Shown piece after piece: positions 1-10,601 of a stretch of 64,000 nt of DNA. The stretch covers positions 24,913 to 88,912 of the forward strand of contig JASANH010000674.1 in NCBI GenBank assembly GCA_030248295.1, given 5' to 3'. A program made the translations under genes and the position numbers. Below the pieces are notes generated by a model, which was not told the DNA's origin, ran no database searches, and was given only the letters and a program-made list of their open reading frames with translations. Position 1 is the first letter of the stretch. Every line of letters begins with the position of its first letter. This stretch comes from Mesodorylaimus sp. YZB2_4. Its lineage: Eukaryota; Nematoda; Enoplea; Dorylaimida; Dorylaimidae.

Positions 1-3000
1 TGCGCGAGTGAGAACTCTTCCAGTTGATGTCTGCACCTTGGCTGCACGAATGGCACCATCGCTGCTTGGAATAAGCTGAACAATCTTGCCTAATGGCCAG
101 GACCCTCGTGGTGTGTCTTGGTGAATGTGAACAATGTCCCCGATGCTTGGTGATTGAGTGACAGCTGCCCGGCGACTTTGCAGTCTTGACTGAGCGCGTT
201 CTCGCATGCTAAGCAGGTAGTCGTCCCGCCACTGCTTCCAAAATGATTGCAGGTGGCGCTCACCCTTGGTCCAGCGTTCCAAAAGTGCGGCCTTGGATGT
301 CATCCTGTCGACGTAATCCAGATCTGCATCAGCCGTACTGATACCAGGAACGCCAATTTTCGGATTCTGCATTAAGAAATGTGCTGGCGTTAATGCTTGT
401 CCATCTTGGAAGTCTGACCCGACATGAACAAGTGGTCTTGAGTTAAGCATGGCTTCGACTTCACTGAGGACTGTCTGGAACTGAACAAATGTGAGGCACA
501 GATGTTGAATCGATTTGCGAAGTGCGCGTTTGACCAATTGGACCAGACGTTCATACACGCCACCCATCCAGGGCGCACGTTCAGGAATGAATGTCCACTT
601 GATGCCCAAATGGTTGATGTAGGAGAGAACCTGGTCATTCTTGGTGAGTTTTCTCCACAATTCATCAATGGCTGACTTGGCTAACTTGAATTGTGTGGCA
701 TTGTCTGAAAGAATGTGTGAAGGTGTCCCACGGCGAGCCACAAAACGACGGAAGGCTAAGAGAAACTGATCGGCTGACATGTCCTCCACCAGTTCCAAGT
801 GCATGGCTCTCGTAGCCAAGCAAGTGAACAGTCCGACCCAAACTTTGACTGGAACTTGGTCGCGTTTGACGTAGATTGGTCCAAAGTAGTCCAAACCTGT
901 CCACGTGAATGGGGCTGATTCGCGAACTCTGGATGATGGAAATGCTGGCATCGCAGGTGGAGCATATGGACCACCTTCCACCCGTTTGCATTTCAAGCAA
1001 GACTTCACGCATTGGCGAACCACTGAACGACCAGATGGTATCCAAAAATGGTGACGAATTTGCGACAATGTGTGACTCGTCCCGCTATGCAGCAGTTTTT
1101 CATGAAAGCTGCGAATGACCAATGTCGTGAACCAATGTTTCTTGGGTAGGAGAATTGGAGAGATTGCGTCTGTTTCCAAATTTGCATTTGTCAATCGACC
1201 TTTGCATCGAAGAATACCATCTGCATCCAACCCAATATTCAGATGGTCCTGAACTGGTGTACGCTTGCCCTTCGCAATGGCATGGAACACATCGGCAAAG
1301 TTTGTGGCTTGAACATGCTTGATCCACAGTCTTCGCGCGTCATCGATTTCAGTGACTTCCAAATTCTTTCCTGTTGATAAAGCCTTGTCCTTGGTCCTTT
1401 TGATGAAACGAATGCACCAAGCGGTGACACGCAGTAGTGTTGTTAAACTGGAAAACCGAGATGGATCAATGCCAAACGGACCCGTGCATGGATTTGTGGC
1501 GATCAGTGATGTCTCGAACAAAATATGCTTCTTCTGTTCGGATGAAATAGTCTCCAGTGTTGCGGAATCGATGTTGAACTGATCCAATCCCTGGGGCCAG
1601 TTGGACTTGTCGTTTATGAGCCATTGGGGTCCGTGCCACCACAAGGAATTGTCGCATAATTCTGTTGCTGAACATCCTCTTGAAACGATGTCGGCTGGAT
1701 TCTGGTCAGTTTGGATGTATCGAAATTGAACATTCGGAATACTCCGTAGTTTCTGGACACGATTGGTGACAAAGACTGACAGCGGCTTGCTTGAGCGGAT
1801 CCAATGCAGCACGCACTGCGAATCTGTCCATAAAAACTGCCTTGAAATTTGAATGTTCAGGGACTTCTCGACAAATTGAATCATGATGCCACCGATCGAG
1901 GCTGCCAATAATTCCAAGCGAGGAATTGTAATGGTTCGAGTTGGTGCGAGTCGAGATTTTGAAAACAGGAGATGAGATGATGTTTCTGACGTTGACTGGA
2001 CACGCAGGTAAACGGCAGCACCGTAGGCTTTCTCTGATGCATCTGTGAAGCAGTGCAATTCGTACAGGGGTTGTCGTTCACCATGGATTGCTTGTCCTAC
2101 GTGTCGTGGAGTTGTGATCTGCATGATTTGTTTCAATGATTTGACGATGTGGTACCACGTTTCGGATTGTGATGTTGTCAGTGGATCATCCCATCCTTTC
2201 TTCTCCAACCACAGACTTTGCAGAAACATTTTGGCTGGAATTAAAGCTGGACCGTGTAACCCCAACGGATCGAAGAACTTGGCAATCGATTGCAAAATTG
2301 TGCGTTTGGTGGCAGTGAGAGCTGTTGAAATGGTTGACGATGGGGCCATGTGAATTGTATCGGTTTCGGTATTCCATATCATCCCTAAAATCTTGACTGA
2401 TTTGGCCGTTGCCCTATCGTCCTCTGGGATGGATTCCATCACTGTTTGATCATTGGAAACCCATTCGCGTAAGTTCATCGATGCTGATTTGAAAAGTGTC
2501 TTAGCATCCTGGTAAAATTTGATGCCAAGTGCTGTGGAATCTGTTCCGCTGAGCAGATTGTCGACATATAAATCTTGAAGAAGTTTGCGAGCGAAAACGG
2601 ATCCATCTTTGAGCAGGTGATGCGTGATGGTACCTCCGAGCAGGAAAGGGCTTGAGATTATCCCGAAAGGCACTCTTGTGAAACGGAAAACTTGAATGTT
2701 GTCCTCGGTATCCAATTTGTCGGGATCTTTGAGCCAAAGGAAACGAGTGACATCCCGTGCGGCTGGCTGAAGGCCAATTTGCAAGAAGGCCTTTTCGATG
2801 TCGGCTGTGATGGCAACTTTGTTCATGCGAAAACGGATCAATAACGAACACAAATCTTCGAGTATGACTGGACCTCTGTTAAGGCATTCATTGATGCTGG
2901 GTAAATCCTTGCGGCATTTGGCTGAACCATCGTAAACTATGCGAACCTTGGTTGTTGTTTTTTCGGGTGTGATGACTGGGTGGTGCGGTATGTAATGTTT

Positions 3001-4290
3001 TCGGGTGACGTCACCATCGTTTTCTGGTACCACCTCGATGATGCCGAGTTGCAGTTGTGTGTGAATGATGGTGTTGTACTTGTCCCGAAGATCTTCATTA
3101 CCTTGCAGACGTTGCACCAATGATTTCAATCGACCCAAGGCTAACGAGTAATTGGTTGGTAGGCGCTCAACCTTGTCATTCCAGGGCCAATCGACCATGT
3201 AGCGTTGATCCTCGTACTGTATGGATGCATTGAACTGTTCCAACACTGTATCATCGATTGTCGGGTGAGGCGAGTCGTTGATCCCAATTGCTTCCAGTGT
3301 CCACCAGTCCTCCATATTGACTTGATTTAGGATAGCTTGGTCCGCCTGGATATGAGGAGTTTGACTGGCTGAACTGTCGGTGACTGGAGTCAGCATGACG
3401 GCTGTTGGCTTGTCGTTCCAAAAGGATGTATCTCCAATGCGGCCACTAGCTATCCATCCCAATTTTGATCCGATTAGGTACAGTCCTTTTGTCATTTCGA
3501 TTCTTTCGGCGGTGACTAAATCCCAGTAGTAATTATTGCCTACGAGCAGATCGATGACTCTCGTTGATGGGTCCTTCGAAACTGGATCGGCCATTGGTAA
3601 ATTTTGGTATAGGACGCTGATGTTCGACATGTCGACTGGCTGGTGATGGATTTCTCCAATCTTCGGTACTGTGTGCGCTAAAAATTCCATGGTTCCTCCA
3701 CCTAACAGCTTCAGTTGCAGCTTGACCACCTTCGTGTCAATACTGACTGCTTTGGATGCTCCGAACGTGTAGATTTCGAGTGTCTCCGTTGATTGCGATT
3801 CAGCTTTCAATTTCTTTACCAATTCGTCGGTGACATAGGTGCGCTGACTGCCACAATCGAGAACCAAGCGAATTTGTACTTCCTGCTTTGAACTGGGGCT
3901 GCTGATATGGGCACGTGCCGTCTGCAGGATGCCACGGTCGTCCACATTGACCAAGGCACTCTCGGGTTGTTGGCTGGCAATTGATTCCGTCGACTCCTGA
4001 CCTGGTGTGTTGAAGACTGGATACGCATTTTCCCTTTTCGGACTCCTTGATGGAAACTTGGTTGGACACAAACTCCGATGGTGAAGCTTTGTCTTTTTGC
4101 AGTAGCAACATGGTTTGTCCGCTTTGCAATCTTTCTGGTTGTGCCCCTCTCGAATGCAAATAAAACATTTTCCTTTGATTTGCTGCTTTCGAGCTTCGAC
4201 GGATGTGTGTACTGGACATTCATCCGCCCAATGGGTACCTTGACAGTAGAAACAGCGTCTGGGGGTGGGGGTCCTGTTTTCGGCCCAGAA
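1..4290 (-). CDS. pol: BEL/Pao pol polyprotein, C-terminus beyond window edge
   Basis: One reading frame without a stop runs from about 4290 to base 1, some 1430 codons, and leaves the window. In order it encodes three CCHC/CCCH-like zinc knuckles (first CFYCQGTHWADEC, about 4254-4085), an aspartic protease with active site LDCGSQR near 3855, reverse transcriptase (about 3150-2350), RNase H (FTDAS near 2045), an HHCC zinc site (about 1040-980) and a DDE integrase with D in WTGLDYFGP (near 840), D in SDNATQF (near 645) and E in GVYERL (near 555). Two catalytic oddities are visible: the protease has DCG instead of D-S/T-G, and the RT box reads YVDN instead of YVDD at 2558-2569, which should remove a metal ligand. 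The frame is -1 relative to gag. An open frame this long suggests a young copy despite the RT change. Confidence 0.92.
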
Positions 4291-5390
4291 TTAGTCAGCA
4301 ATGTAGCCGTCGTGGTCTGATGCGGTTGATTGCCCGTTGTCCTCTTCGGATACCCGTTGGTTGCTGTTGGGGACCTGTGATGTGCTGAAGGCGGTTGTTT
4401 GTACCCTGTCGCTGATGGCCGTTGTGCTGATGACTGATGGATGATGGATGATGGATGATGATGCTGTTCGGCTAATTCTCGAGCTTCCAAAAGTTTCTGA
4501 GCGCGATTGCGAAGATTCGGGACTGTCCACGGTCCATCACCGCGATTCTCTTCGAGGCGCATGATGAATTCTCGTGGTAATTTCGAAAAAATCATGGACA
4601 CGAAATGAGCATGATTGACATCCTGTCCAAGGGCCTCCAAGGAGCGCAAGTGTTTCTCCAGGATGTCCAATACAACCCGAATGCGGCTGGTGTGATCCGA
4701 CGCAGGTTGTATGCCAGATAAAGCCATGTAGTGTGAATTGATCACAATCTGTGGGTCGCCAAATCGTTGCAGGAGAATGGCGACGGCTTGTGCGTAATTG
4801 TCGTTGGTCAAAGCGAGTCCACTGATCGCTGACCTCGCTTCTCCCACCAACTGTCCCCGCAGATAATTGAACTTATCCACTGCGGAGAGCGACTCGTTGG
4901 TGTGCACGGCGGTATTGAATGAATCCCAGAACTCCTGCCAATGCATCACATCGCCTGAGAACTTCCGTAGGTCAATCTTGGGCAATTTGACATGTAATGC
5001 TGCTGATGCTGGTGCTGCTGCCTGGGCCGGTGCTGGAGCTGGAGCTGGATTGTGCAGTCGTTGTCGGTCCTCATTGACGCGGCTGAGGCATACTGTAAGT
5101 TGCTCGATGGTCGCATCGATTTCCATCAGCAATGTTGCATCCGCTTTGGCTACTTCGTCCACGGATTTTTGATCTGCTTCTGTGTTGCACTTGAAGTCTA
5201 GAAGCTTTTCATGGACCTGAAAAAAAGCATTCCGTCGTGCCTTCAATGTGCTTGTGAAAGTGGAGACGTCCATGAAGTAGGTGTCTCGCTCTGCCGCTGA
5301 AGCGAAACCCAACGTGACTGCTGGCTTCTCAGCCAGTGATTTCTTGATCTCATTGCGCATAGGTCGTAATGAGCGAAGAATAGTGGACAT
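3816..5390 (-). CDS. gag: BEL/Pao gag
   Basis: The frame is 524 codons long; the ATG at 5390 follows the primer site by about 310 bases. An N-terminal coiled region is followed by an A/P-rich linker (APAPAPAQAAAPAS) and then a capsid-like core starting LPKIDLRKFSGDVMHWQEFW, typical of the gag of this group. After about residue 365 (near 4290) this frame no longer makes sense: the zinc knuckles expected next are in the -1 frame, so the last 160 or so codons are probably not used. The switch lies in a C-rich stretch around 4262-4290. Either a one-base indel in a C run or a programmed shift would explain it; no canonical slippery heptamer is present. Confidence 0.85.
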   Translation of the reverse strand: MSTILRSLRPMRNEIKKSLAEKPAVTLGFASAAERDTYFMDVSTFTSTLKARRNAFFQVHEKLLDFKCNTEADQKSVDEVAKADATLLMEIDATIEQLTVCLSRVNEDRQRLHNPAPAPAPAQAAAPASAALHVKLPKIDLRKFSGDVMHWQEFWDSFNTAVHTNESLSAVDKFNYLRGQLVGEARSAISGLALTNDNYAQAVAILLQRFGDPQIVINSHYMALSGIQPASDHTSRIRVVLDILEKHLRSLEALGQDVNHAHFVSMIFSKLPREFIMRLEENRGDGPWTVPNLRNRAQKLLEARELAEQHHHPSSIIHQSSAQRPSATGYKQPPSAHHRSPTATNGYPKRTTGNQPHQTTTATLLTNSGPKTGPPPPDAVSTVKVPIGRMNVQYTHPSKLESSKSKENVLFAFERGTTRKIAKRTNHVATAKRQSFTIGVCVQPSFHQGVRKGKMRIQSSTHQVRSRRNQLPANNPRVPWSMWTTVASCRRHVPISAAPVQSRKYKFAWFSIVAVSAPMSPTNW

Positions 5391-5703
5391 CGTTGAATTT
5401 GAATAAAAAGACGGATTGGCTCAACTAAGTCCGAGGAAAACTGAAAAACTGTCGTGAGCCTGAAAATCTGTTCCAAACGTCCCAAACTGGGGTACCAACC
5501 GCGTGGACTGATGCTGAGGAGTACAGACCCAACGGATCTTGGGCAATAAACGGAGACTGGGAAAACGCTGGAAATGAATGAATGACCAAAAACGATGAAC
5601 AAGGTGAATGTGCAACTGGCGTGAATGGAAATGAGAATGAAAATGCGGAAGATCAGAGTAAAATAATGAGCGCAAAAGAAAAGGAGAGCTGAAAATTGAA
5701 CGT

Positions 5704-5713
5704 TCTGCTACCA
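5704..5713 (-). other. Primer binding site, initiator tRNA-Met type
   Basis: The minus strand reads TGGTAGCAGA, which is complementary to the 3' end of animal initiator tRNA-Met (TCTGCTACCA). It lies just inside the presumed LTR end (CTACA at about 5719) and upstream of gag, as expected for first-strand priming. Only 10 nt match before divergence. Confidence 0.6.
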
Positions 5714-6330
5714 ATTTCTGTAGCGATGTTTCCCTACAGAAGAGAACACAGCTGAATTTCGCCAGTCATTTACTGCACACTAAAATATCATCCTACAGCT
5801 AACAGGCACCGAATAGCTGAAAGAGTGGAATGTGGATAGGGAAAGAAATCTGTTTGGGTTAGAAGCAGAGAGTGCGCCAGAATGTACATGTGGGAAACTG
5901 GATTGTTTCAGGAAGAGCCGTGAGAAAGGTTACTGTGTTGAAAGGTGATGTGATGATTTGATGAGAAGAAGGAAAGGTCATTATCGCGAGAGTTGCGACA
6001 GCATCTTTCGTTTTTTTGGTGTGAGCGTTGCACTAATGGGTGTTGTATTTGCCCTAATTTGTGAATAAATGTACAAGCACGGGAAGAAAGTGTGGTTGAA
6101 GTTAATGAGAGATAGGTGCACCAGCACTGAAGCGTGGTATGAGATATGGTTGAATGGTATCGGGTATTTTTATTAGGGTACCAGGGCAAGTCAGTGGAAG
6201 GACGAGGTAAGCGAATGGAGAAGGTCACATCAGGGTGATGAGGTCAGTCGAGGTCAATAAGAAGAGCGAACGAGGTCAAGGGAAGAAACGACGAGGTCAT
6301 ACGAAGGGAAAGACTAATGGGCGATAGTGG
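5714..6330 (-). repeat. Presumed 5' LTR of the BEL/Pao element
   Basis: This non-coding stretch lies between the primer binding site and unrelated sequence. On the minus strand it contains AATAAA (about 6167-6174). Its outermost part contains a cluster of AGGTCA hexamers. The outer boundary is an estimate; comparison with the missing 3' LTR would fix it. Confidence 0.55.
6222..6298 (+). promoter_or_regulatory. Five AGGTCA half-sites in the LTR
   Basis: AGGTCA occurs at 6222, 6241, 6251, 6273 and 6293, always in the same orientation; another copy lies near 5974. AGGTCA is the classical nuclear-receptor half-site. If this is the U3 of the LTR, the array is a plausible enhancer. Binding is inference. 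Confidence 0.45.
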
Positions 6331-6981
6331 ACGATGGCCAAAGACGAGAAGCTTGGGGTCAGGCTTCCTAGCGGGAGGGAGTATATTGTAAATGTGCCGT
6401 TCTGGTACAGTAAGCTCGCCTTCCCGCCCGTTGACGATTTGAATTTGGCGAAAAAAAGCGGATTAGGAGCCGGATTAGTGGCCGCCCTGGACGATCAAAA
6501 CAAGGTCGTAAATTTGGAAGGTGGACAATGGTCGGAGAAGGACCAGGTGGATGGCAGCACCTCCGGCGGCTGTTGCGACGTCGAGGCCTACTCACTTGCT
6601 ACAATACTCGCCGCCTCAGCATTTGGCCTCGCCGCGACCTCGAGCCCAGCGGGTGGCGTTCACGTGCGCCAGACATCGACCAGCGACCACCCCAGAGGAG
6701 ATCGAGATCCGCAACCAGGGGGCGCTCAAGGACGGACCAGAGGGCGCTCGTTACCGGTGGAGACCCTGAAGGATTTGATGTGATTGGAGGATTGAGGATG
6801 AGGTTGACCCGCCTTTTGGTGCACTGTGCCTGGTTTTTCACAGTTTGATCAGTTAAGAGTTTACTCGAGTTGACGTTGGAAGAAAGTTGACCCAGCACTA
6901 ACGGCAGCCCGTTCAAAGGCTGAGCGCGCACACATCACGGCTAACAGAAACATTGACGGGTTAATTTTGGGGGGGATGGGT

Positions 6982-7001
6982 GGGGGGGGGGGGGGGGGGG
7001 G
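6982..7001. repeat. G homopolymer, about 20 nt
   Basis: An uninterrupted run of G following a shorter G-rich stretch. It may form G-quadruplex structure and is prone to length change. The bases from 6331 to 7078 otherwise show no convincing gene. Confidence 0.9.
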
Positions 7002-7078
7002 TTAAATGTCTTTTTTGATTGTACTGTACCTACTATATAGCTGTGTTTTCGTATCATTTTGTGAAATTGGGTTTCAAG

Positions 7079-7640
7079 ATGGCATCATCAAACGGAGAGA
7101 CTGCATCCTCGCTTGAATTATTGGAACGCGTCGTATCATCAGGGTTGCTCTGTCGTGGTAATTTGCTGAGGCCTGGTAATTCAGGTGCGATAGGAGTAAA
7201 TATGGATGATCTAGTGCAGATGTTGCTGGCAAATTGTAACTATAAAGTCGTGGATTTTTCTTCCATGCAAGACGGATTTAATATAATTGTTCGAAGCAAT
7301 TCTCTTTACACGAAGGCTGCTGTTTGGGTTCGGGAATTTTGCCGAAACTCCTCGACAAAATGGCGAGCTCGGCGAACGTGCCCTAATGTTTCACGCCTGG
7401 AATTTCGGAAAGATTGGGTACGTCTATCAGTACAAATTTATATTTAGACGTCCTTTAGGTTACTAGAGGAAAGATTTTTGTCACGCCATCACTTTTCTTC
7501 TCTTATATGCCAGATGATCACGTGATTAATCACCAATAGAATTTTAGGTCTGCAAATCATCGACTTGGGCTAGAAAAGGTTTGACGCCATGTGCCTGTCC
7601 TGCTCAATTAACTTTCAAGACGGAGTTGAGGGCTAATTGG
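7079..7640 (+). pseudogene. Two-exon fragment of a FLYWCH/ZSWIM-like zinc-binding protein
   Basis: Exon 1 (7079-7417) starts MASSNGETASS and ends at KDW before a GTACGT donor. Exon 2 starts after ATTTTAG at 7558, in phase 0, with VCKSSTWARKG and then a CACPAQLTFK segment. The pattern of an aromatic-rich WRARRTCPN stretch, then C...K...CPA.L..K, is that of the N-terminal DNA-binding regions associated with MULE-type and ZSWIM-type proteins. Nothing of the C-terminal part is seen; the sequence is lost just before the inverted-repeat element that begins near 7700, so that element probably interrupted it. Family assignment is by pattern only. Confidence 0.45.
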
Positions 7641-7885
7641 GTCAAATATCGAGATGAGCTGGCAGAGGTTTCGATCGAGATGGCAAATATCGAGATGAGT
7701 AGTTATGTAAGGAGTCGCGCGCCTGCAGCTAGCTGCGGTCGAAGCCCCCCAGCTAGCATACCAGCTTATTATCATTTCCTCAGCTACTGACCACTAGCCT
7801 TAAGCCAAGCCCCGCAGGGCCTTAATTAGCTTACCGCCCTAATAAGTACCCATCGTCAGTCCTTTAAGACCCTTCTTATCACTGT

Positions 7886-8190
7886 AAGCCCCACTTATCA
7901 GTCATTAGCTGAACCTTATCAGTATCTAGTCATTAGCTGAACCTTATCAGTATCTAGTCATTAGCTGAACCTTATCAGTATCTAGTCATTAGCTGAACCT
8001 TATCAGTATCTAGTCATTAGCTGAACCTTATCAGTATCTAGTCATTAGCTGAACCTTATCAGTATCTAGTCATTAGCTGAACCTTATCAGTATCTAGTCA
8101 TTAGCTGAACCTTATCAGTATCTAGTCATTAGCTGAACCTTATCAGTATCTAGTCATTAGCTGAACCTTATCAGTATCTAGTCATTAGCT
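7886..8190. repeat. 28-bp minisatellite, about 11 copies
   Basis: Tandem near-perfect copies of a unit containing ATTAGCTGAACCTTATCAGT. The same unit appears inverted in three or four more diverged copies at 9950-10060. Confidence 0.95.
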
Positions 8191-8295
8191 TCTCATGTTA
8201 GCGGGGGAGCTGCTCATGTTAGCGGGGGAGCTGCTCATGTTAGCGGGGGAGCTGCTCATGGTAGCGGGGGAGCAGCTCATGGTAGCGGTGGAGCA
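8190..8295. repeat. 21-bp tandem repeat, 5 copies
   Basis: The unit is AGCTGCTCATGTTAGCGGGGG with late-copy variants. Two inverted copies occur at 9163-9203 on the other side of the zinc-finger ORF, so this repeat is part of the inverted architecture of the element. Confidence 0.9.
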
Positions 8296-8444
8296 ATCAC
8301 TGCCCTGATGCTTCCATATATTCTTCCTCATATGAATGTGAAGAGAGGGCTTACTGCCAAATGACGATAAAAGGCAACAGTTTTGTTGCATCTGCCAGTT
8401 TCATTTTTTTTCGAGTTGGCGAACGGTTTGGATTACTCTCGAAA

Positions 8445-9059
8445 ATGGTCAACGATAACGATAGCTCGTCTGGCGAAAATGGCGACGATGAATGCACAAA
8501 ATGTGACAAGACATTTTGTTCGAAATATTCATTGAGGCGTCACATGAAATCTGTTCATGGAAAGCGAGCGCGGACCAGTACTGTTGATAGTAGCAAGGAT
8601 GGTGATAGCGAAGAAGCGGATGGCGGCGGAGACAATGACGATGACGATGAAATAGAACCATCCAATAAAATTTGGCGGACATTCTTGGAACGGATCTTGC
8701 GTAATTGGAGGGAAGATGATGATTTTCAAATGCCAGAAACGGAAGATGATTTTCTAAACCTCAAAGATGAAGTCCGAGAGGAGTTGTACAGTCAAACGGT
8801 CAAACTTTTGAACGACTACAATGCATTGGTCGATTCTCCAATATATAAAAAGATTCGAGTCACTGAAGATCGCCTATTACAATTGATGGATGACGAAGAT
8901 AGTGATGATCAGCAAGAAGCCTTCCAAATAGCCTTCGATCAGAGGAAAACATTGCTATTGAATTTTTTGAATGACAACCTAGATGAAGTTGAAAATTATG
9001 CGGAAACATCAGACAGTGGAGAAGAAGATGGAGAAGAAGAAGAAGAGGACAGTGATTAA
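8445..9059 (+). CDS. C2H2 zinc-finger protein encoded inside the inverted-repeat element
   Basis: Starting at the ATG at 8445 the protein has about 204 residues and no intron. One classical C2H2 finger (CTKCDKTFCSKYSLRRHMKSVH) lies near residues 15-36, followed by a basic patch (GKRAR), an acidic Ser/Asp/Glu linker, a helical middle (KIWRTFLERILRNWRED to RKTLLLNFLNDN) and a very acidic tail. The frame could extend upstream to 8361, but the residues before MVNDND look like leader sequence. Being the only long ORF between the two arms, it may bind the element's own repeats; that is inference. I do not recognise the family of the C-terminal part. Confidence 0.7.
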   Translation: MVNDNDSSSGENGDDECTKCDKTFCSKYSLRRHMKSVHGKRARTSTVDSSKDGDSEEADGGGDNDDDDEIEPSNKIWRTFLERILRNWREDDDFQMPETEDDFLNLKDEVREELYSQTVKLLNDYNALVDSPIYKKIRVTEDRLLQLMDDEDSDDQQEAFQIAFDQRKTLLLNFLNDNLDEVENYAETSDSGEEDGEEEEEDSD

Positions 9060-9414
9060 TTCACCCAACTGATTTTATAAAACTACTGTGCACAAACATT
9101 AATACCTTGATATTCAATCATGATCAATATTGATCAACATTGATCCACATTGATCATGAGCTGCTTCCCGCTAACATGAGCAGCTCCCCCGCTAATATGA
9201 GCAGGGTTGTAGGCTTATAAGTGCAACATGGACCATGAAGTAAAGCCGCCTAAGGTAAAAAGTGAACGCCCTGACTGGATTTGTAAGAAACTGGCATGGT
9301 GTATGCTCTCACATTTGCCGCTCACCTGATAAAATAGAAAGGTCCCCACAAAGTAGGAGCTACTCCTGCTACTAAAGTGCTGCTCTGCCATAAAGTGAGC
9401 AACTCTGAGCAGCT

Positions 9415-9660
9415 CTCCACCAAGGAGGAGCTGCTCCTGCAACAAAATGAGCAGGTCCGAGCTGCTCCCCACCAAGAAGGAGCTTCTCCTGCCACAAAAT
9501 GAGCAGCTCCGAGCTGCTCCCCACCAAGGAGGAGCTTCTCCTGCAACAAAATGAGCAGCTCCGAGCTGCTCCCCACCAAGGAGGAGCTTCTCCTGCAACA
9601 AAATGAGCAGCTCCGAGCTGCTCCCCACCAAGGAGGAGCTGCTCATGTCACTAAATGAGC
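9415..9660. repeat. Minisatellite of about 52 bp, about 5 copies
   Basis: Each unit contains GGAGCTTCTCCTGCAACAAA and then GAGCAGCTCCGAGCTGCTCC. The unit is itself rich in inverted GAGCAGCTC motifs, so single strands could fold. A 220-codon minus-strand frame across it is an artefact of the repeat. Confidence 0.9.
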
Positions 9661-9769
9661 AGCTCTGAGCAGCTCTGAGTGCTCCGCTGTAGGTTTCGAT
9701 GACATGTATGTCTGCGCGTTCAAATAATCCATTGTCTTCACTGTGCACACTCGACCCTCTCTCTAAACC

Positions 9770-9840
9770 GCCCTCGTGGCGCAAACTGGTAGAACTTTCA
9801 ACTTCCAATCGGGCGAGGCGGGTTCGATTCTGAGCGGGCG
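9770..9840 (+). other. tRNA-like sequence (pseudogene or SINE head)
   Basis: An A box (TGGCGCAAACTGG) and a B box (GGTTCGATTC) are spaced as in a tRNA gene of about 71 nt. The acceptor stem pairs only partly and the anticodon stem does not pair, so this is not a functional tRNA. It may be the head of a tRNA-derived SINE. Confidence 0.5.
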
Positions 9841-10601
9841 CAAAACTTTTCACTTTTCTAAAATCATTGTTCATCAATGGTTGATTAAACCCTTGTGATA
9901 TGATAAGCGGATTATGTGACGCGATTGGAGCTTACATTACTGACTGGTCGATGATAAGGTTCAGCTAATGACTAGATACTGATAAGGTTCAGCTAATGAC
10001 TAGATACTGATAAGGTTCACCTAATGACTATATACTGATAAGGTTCCCCTAATGACTGATAAGGGGGGCTTACAGTGATAAGAAGGGTCTTAAAGGACTG
10101 ACGATAGGTACTTATTAGGGCGGTAAGCTAATTAAGGCCCTGCGGGGCTTGGCTTAAGGCTAATGGTCAGTAGCTGAGGGGTGATAATAAGCTGGTATGA
10201 TAAGCTGGGGGCTTCGCCCCCCAGCTAGCTGCGCGCGCGCGACGCACACTATAACTACTAGCATTTCGGTGGCCACGCATTTTTTTTAATTTTTTTTAAG
10301 AAATTTTTCTTACATTCTTCGCTCCTGCATTCTGATGCTGTTTTGACTAGATAAACGACAGCAGATACATAGTGTCATGAGCTTGAAGCCTTGGAGATTC
10401 TCTAACTGAAGTTTTTCTTGCTGACTTTACCTTCTCGAATCGAAATCCATATGGTCTATAAAAACCATCTTATCAATGAAAATGCTGGTCCTGATCCGAT
10501 TGACCTTGTGGTCAATTTTGTTTTGGCTGCCGCTTTAGCGAGCCAAGTTTGTTTAAATTCGACATCGATCTTTCAGAGAAAGGCCGCAGAGACTCAAAAG
10601 A

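Larger units (their letters stand above)
1..6330 (-). mobile_element. BEL/Pao LTR retrotransposon, 3' end outside the window
   Basis: The order read on the minus strand is LTR (above about 5714), primer binding site (5704-5713), gag (from 5390), zinc knuckles, protease, reverse transcriptase, RNase H and integrase, all co-linear. The domain order protease-RT-RNase H-integrase and the DUF1759-like gag are those of the metazoan BEL/Pao group. The 3' LTR lies beyond base 1. The outer edge of the LTR near 6330 is uncertain because no second LTR is available for comparison. Confidence 0.9.
7700..10257. mobile_element. 2.6-kb element with long imperfect terminal inverted repeats
   Basis: The left arm (about 7700-8190) and right arm (about 9945-10257) are inverted copies: TAGTTAT at the tip, then GCAGCTAGCTG, CATACCAGCTTATTATCA, the segment TTAAGCCAAGCCCCGCAGGG, and a 28-bp minisatellite. 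The left arm has about eleven minisatellite units and the right arm three or four, which explains their different lengths. The interior carries a zinc-finger ORF (8445-9059) flanked by inverted copies of another short repeat (8190-8295 and 9163-9203). No recognisable transposase is present. The transposon class is unknown. Confidence 0.75.

Noticed and set aside
6334-6783. 149-codon plus-strand frame beginning MAKDEKLGVRLPSG
   Set aside because: The first half is protein-like but the second half is open in all three frames because of GC-rich sequence, and no family or splice pattern supports it. It also touches the uncertain LTR border.
9770-9840. Functional tRNA gene
   Set aside because: A and B boxes are present, but acceptor and anticodon stems do not pair.
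9215-9877. 220-codon minus-strand frame with repeated LLILLQEKLLLGGEQ
   Set aside because: It is the translation of a minisatellite of about 52 bp and changes motif as the unit shifts phase; no start context and no non-repetitive domain.
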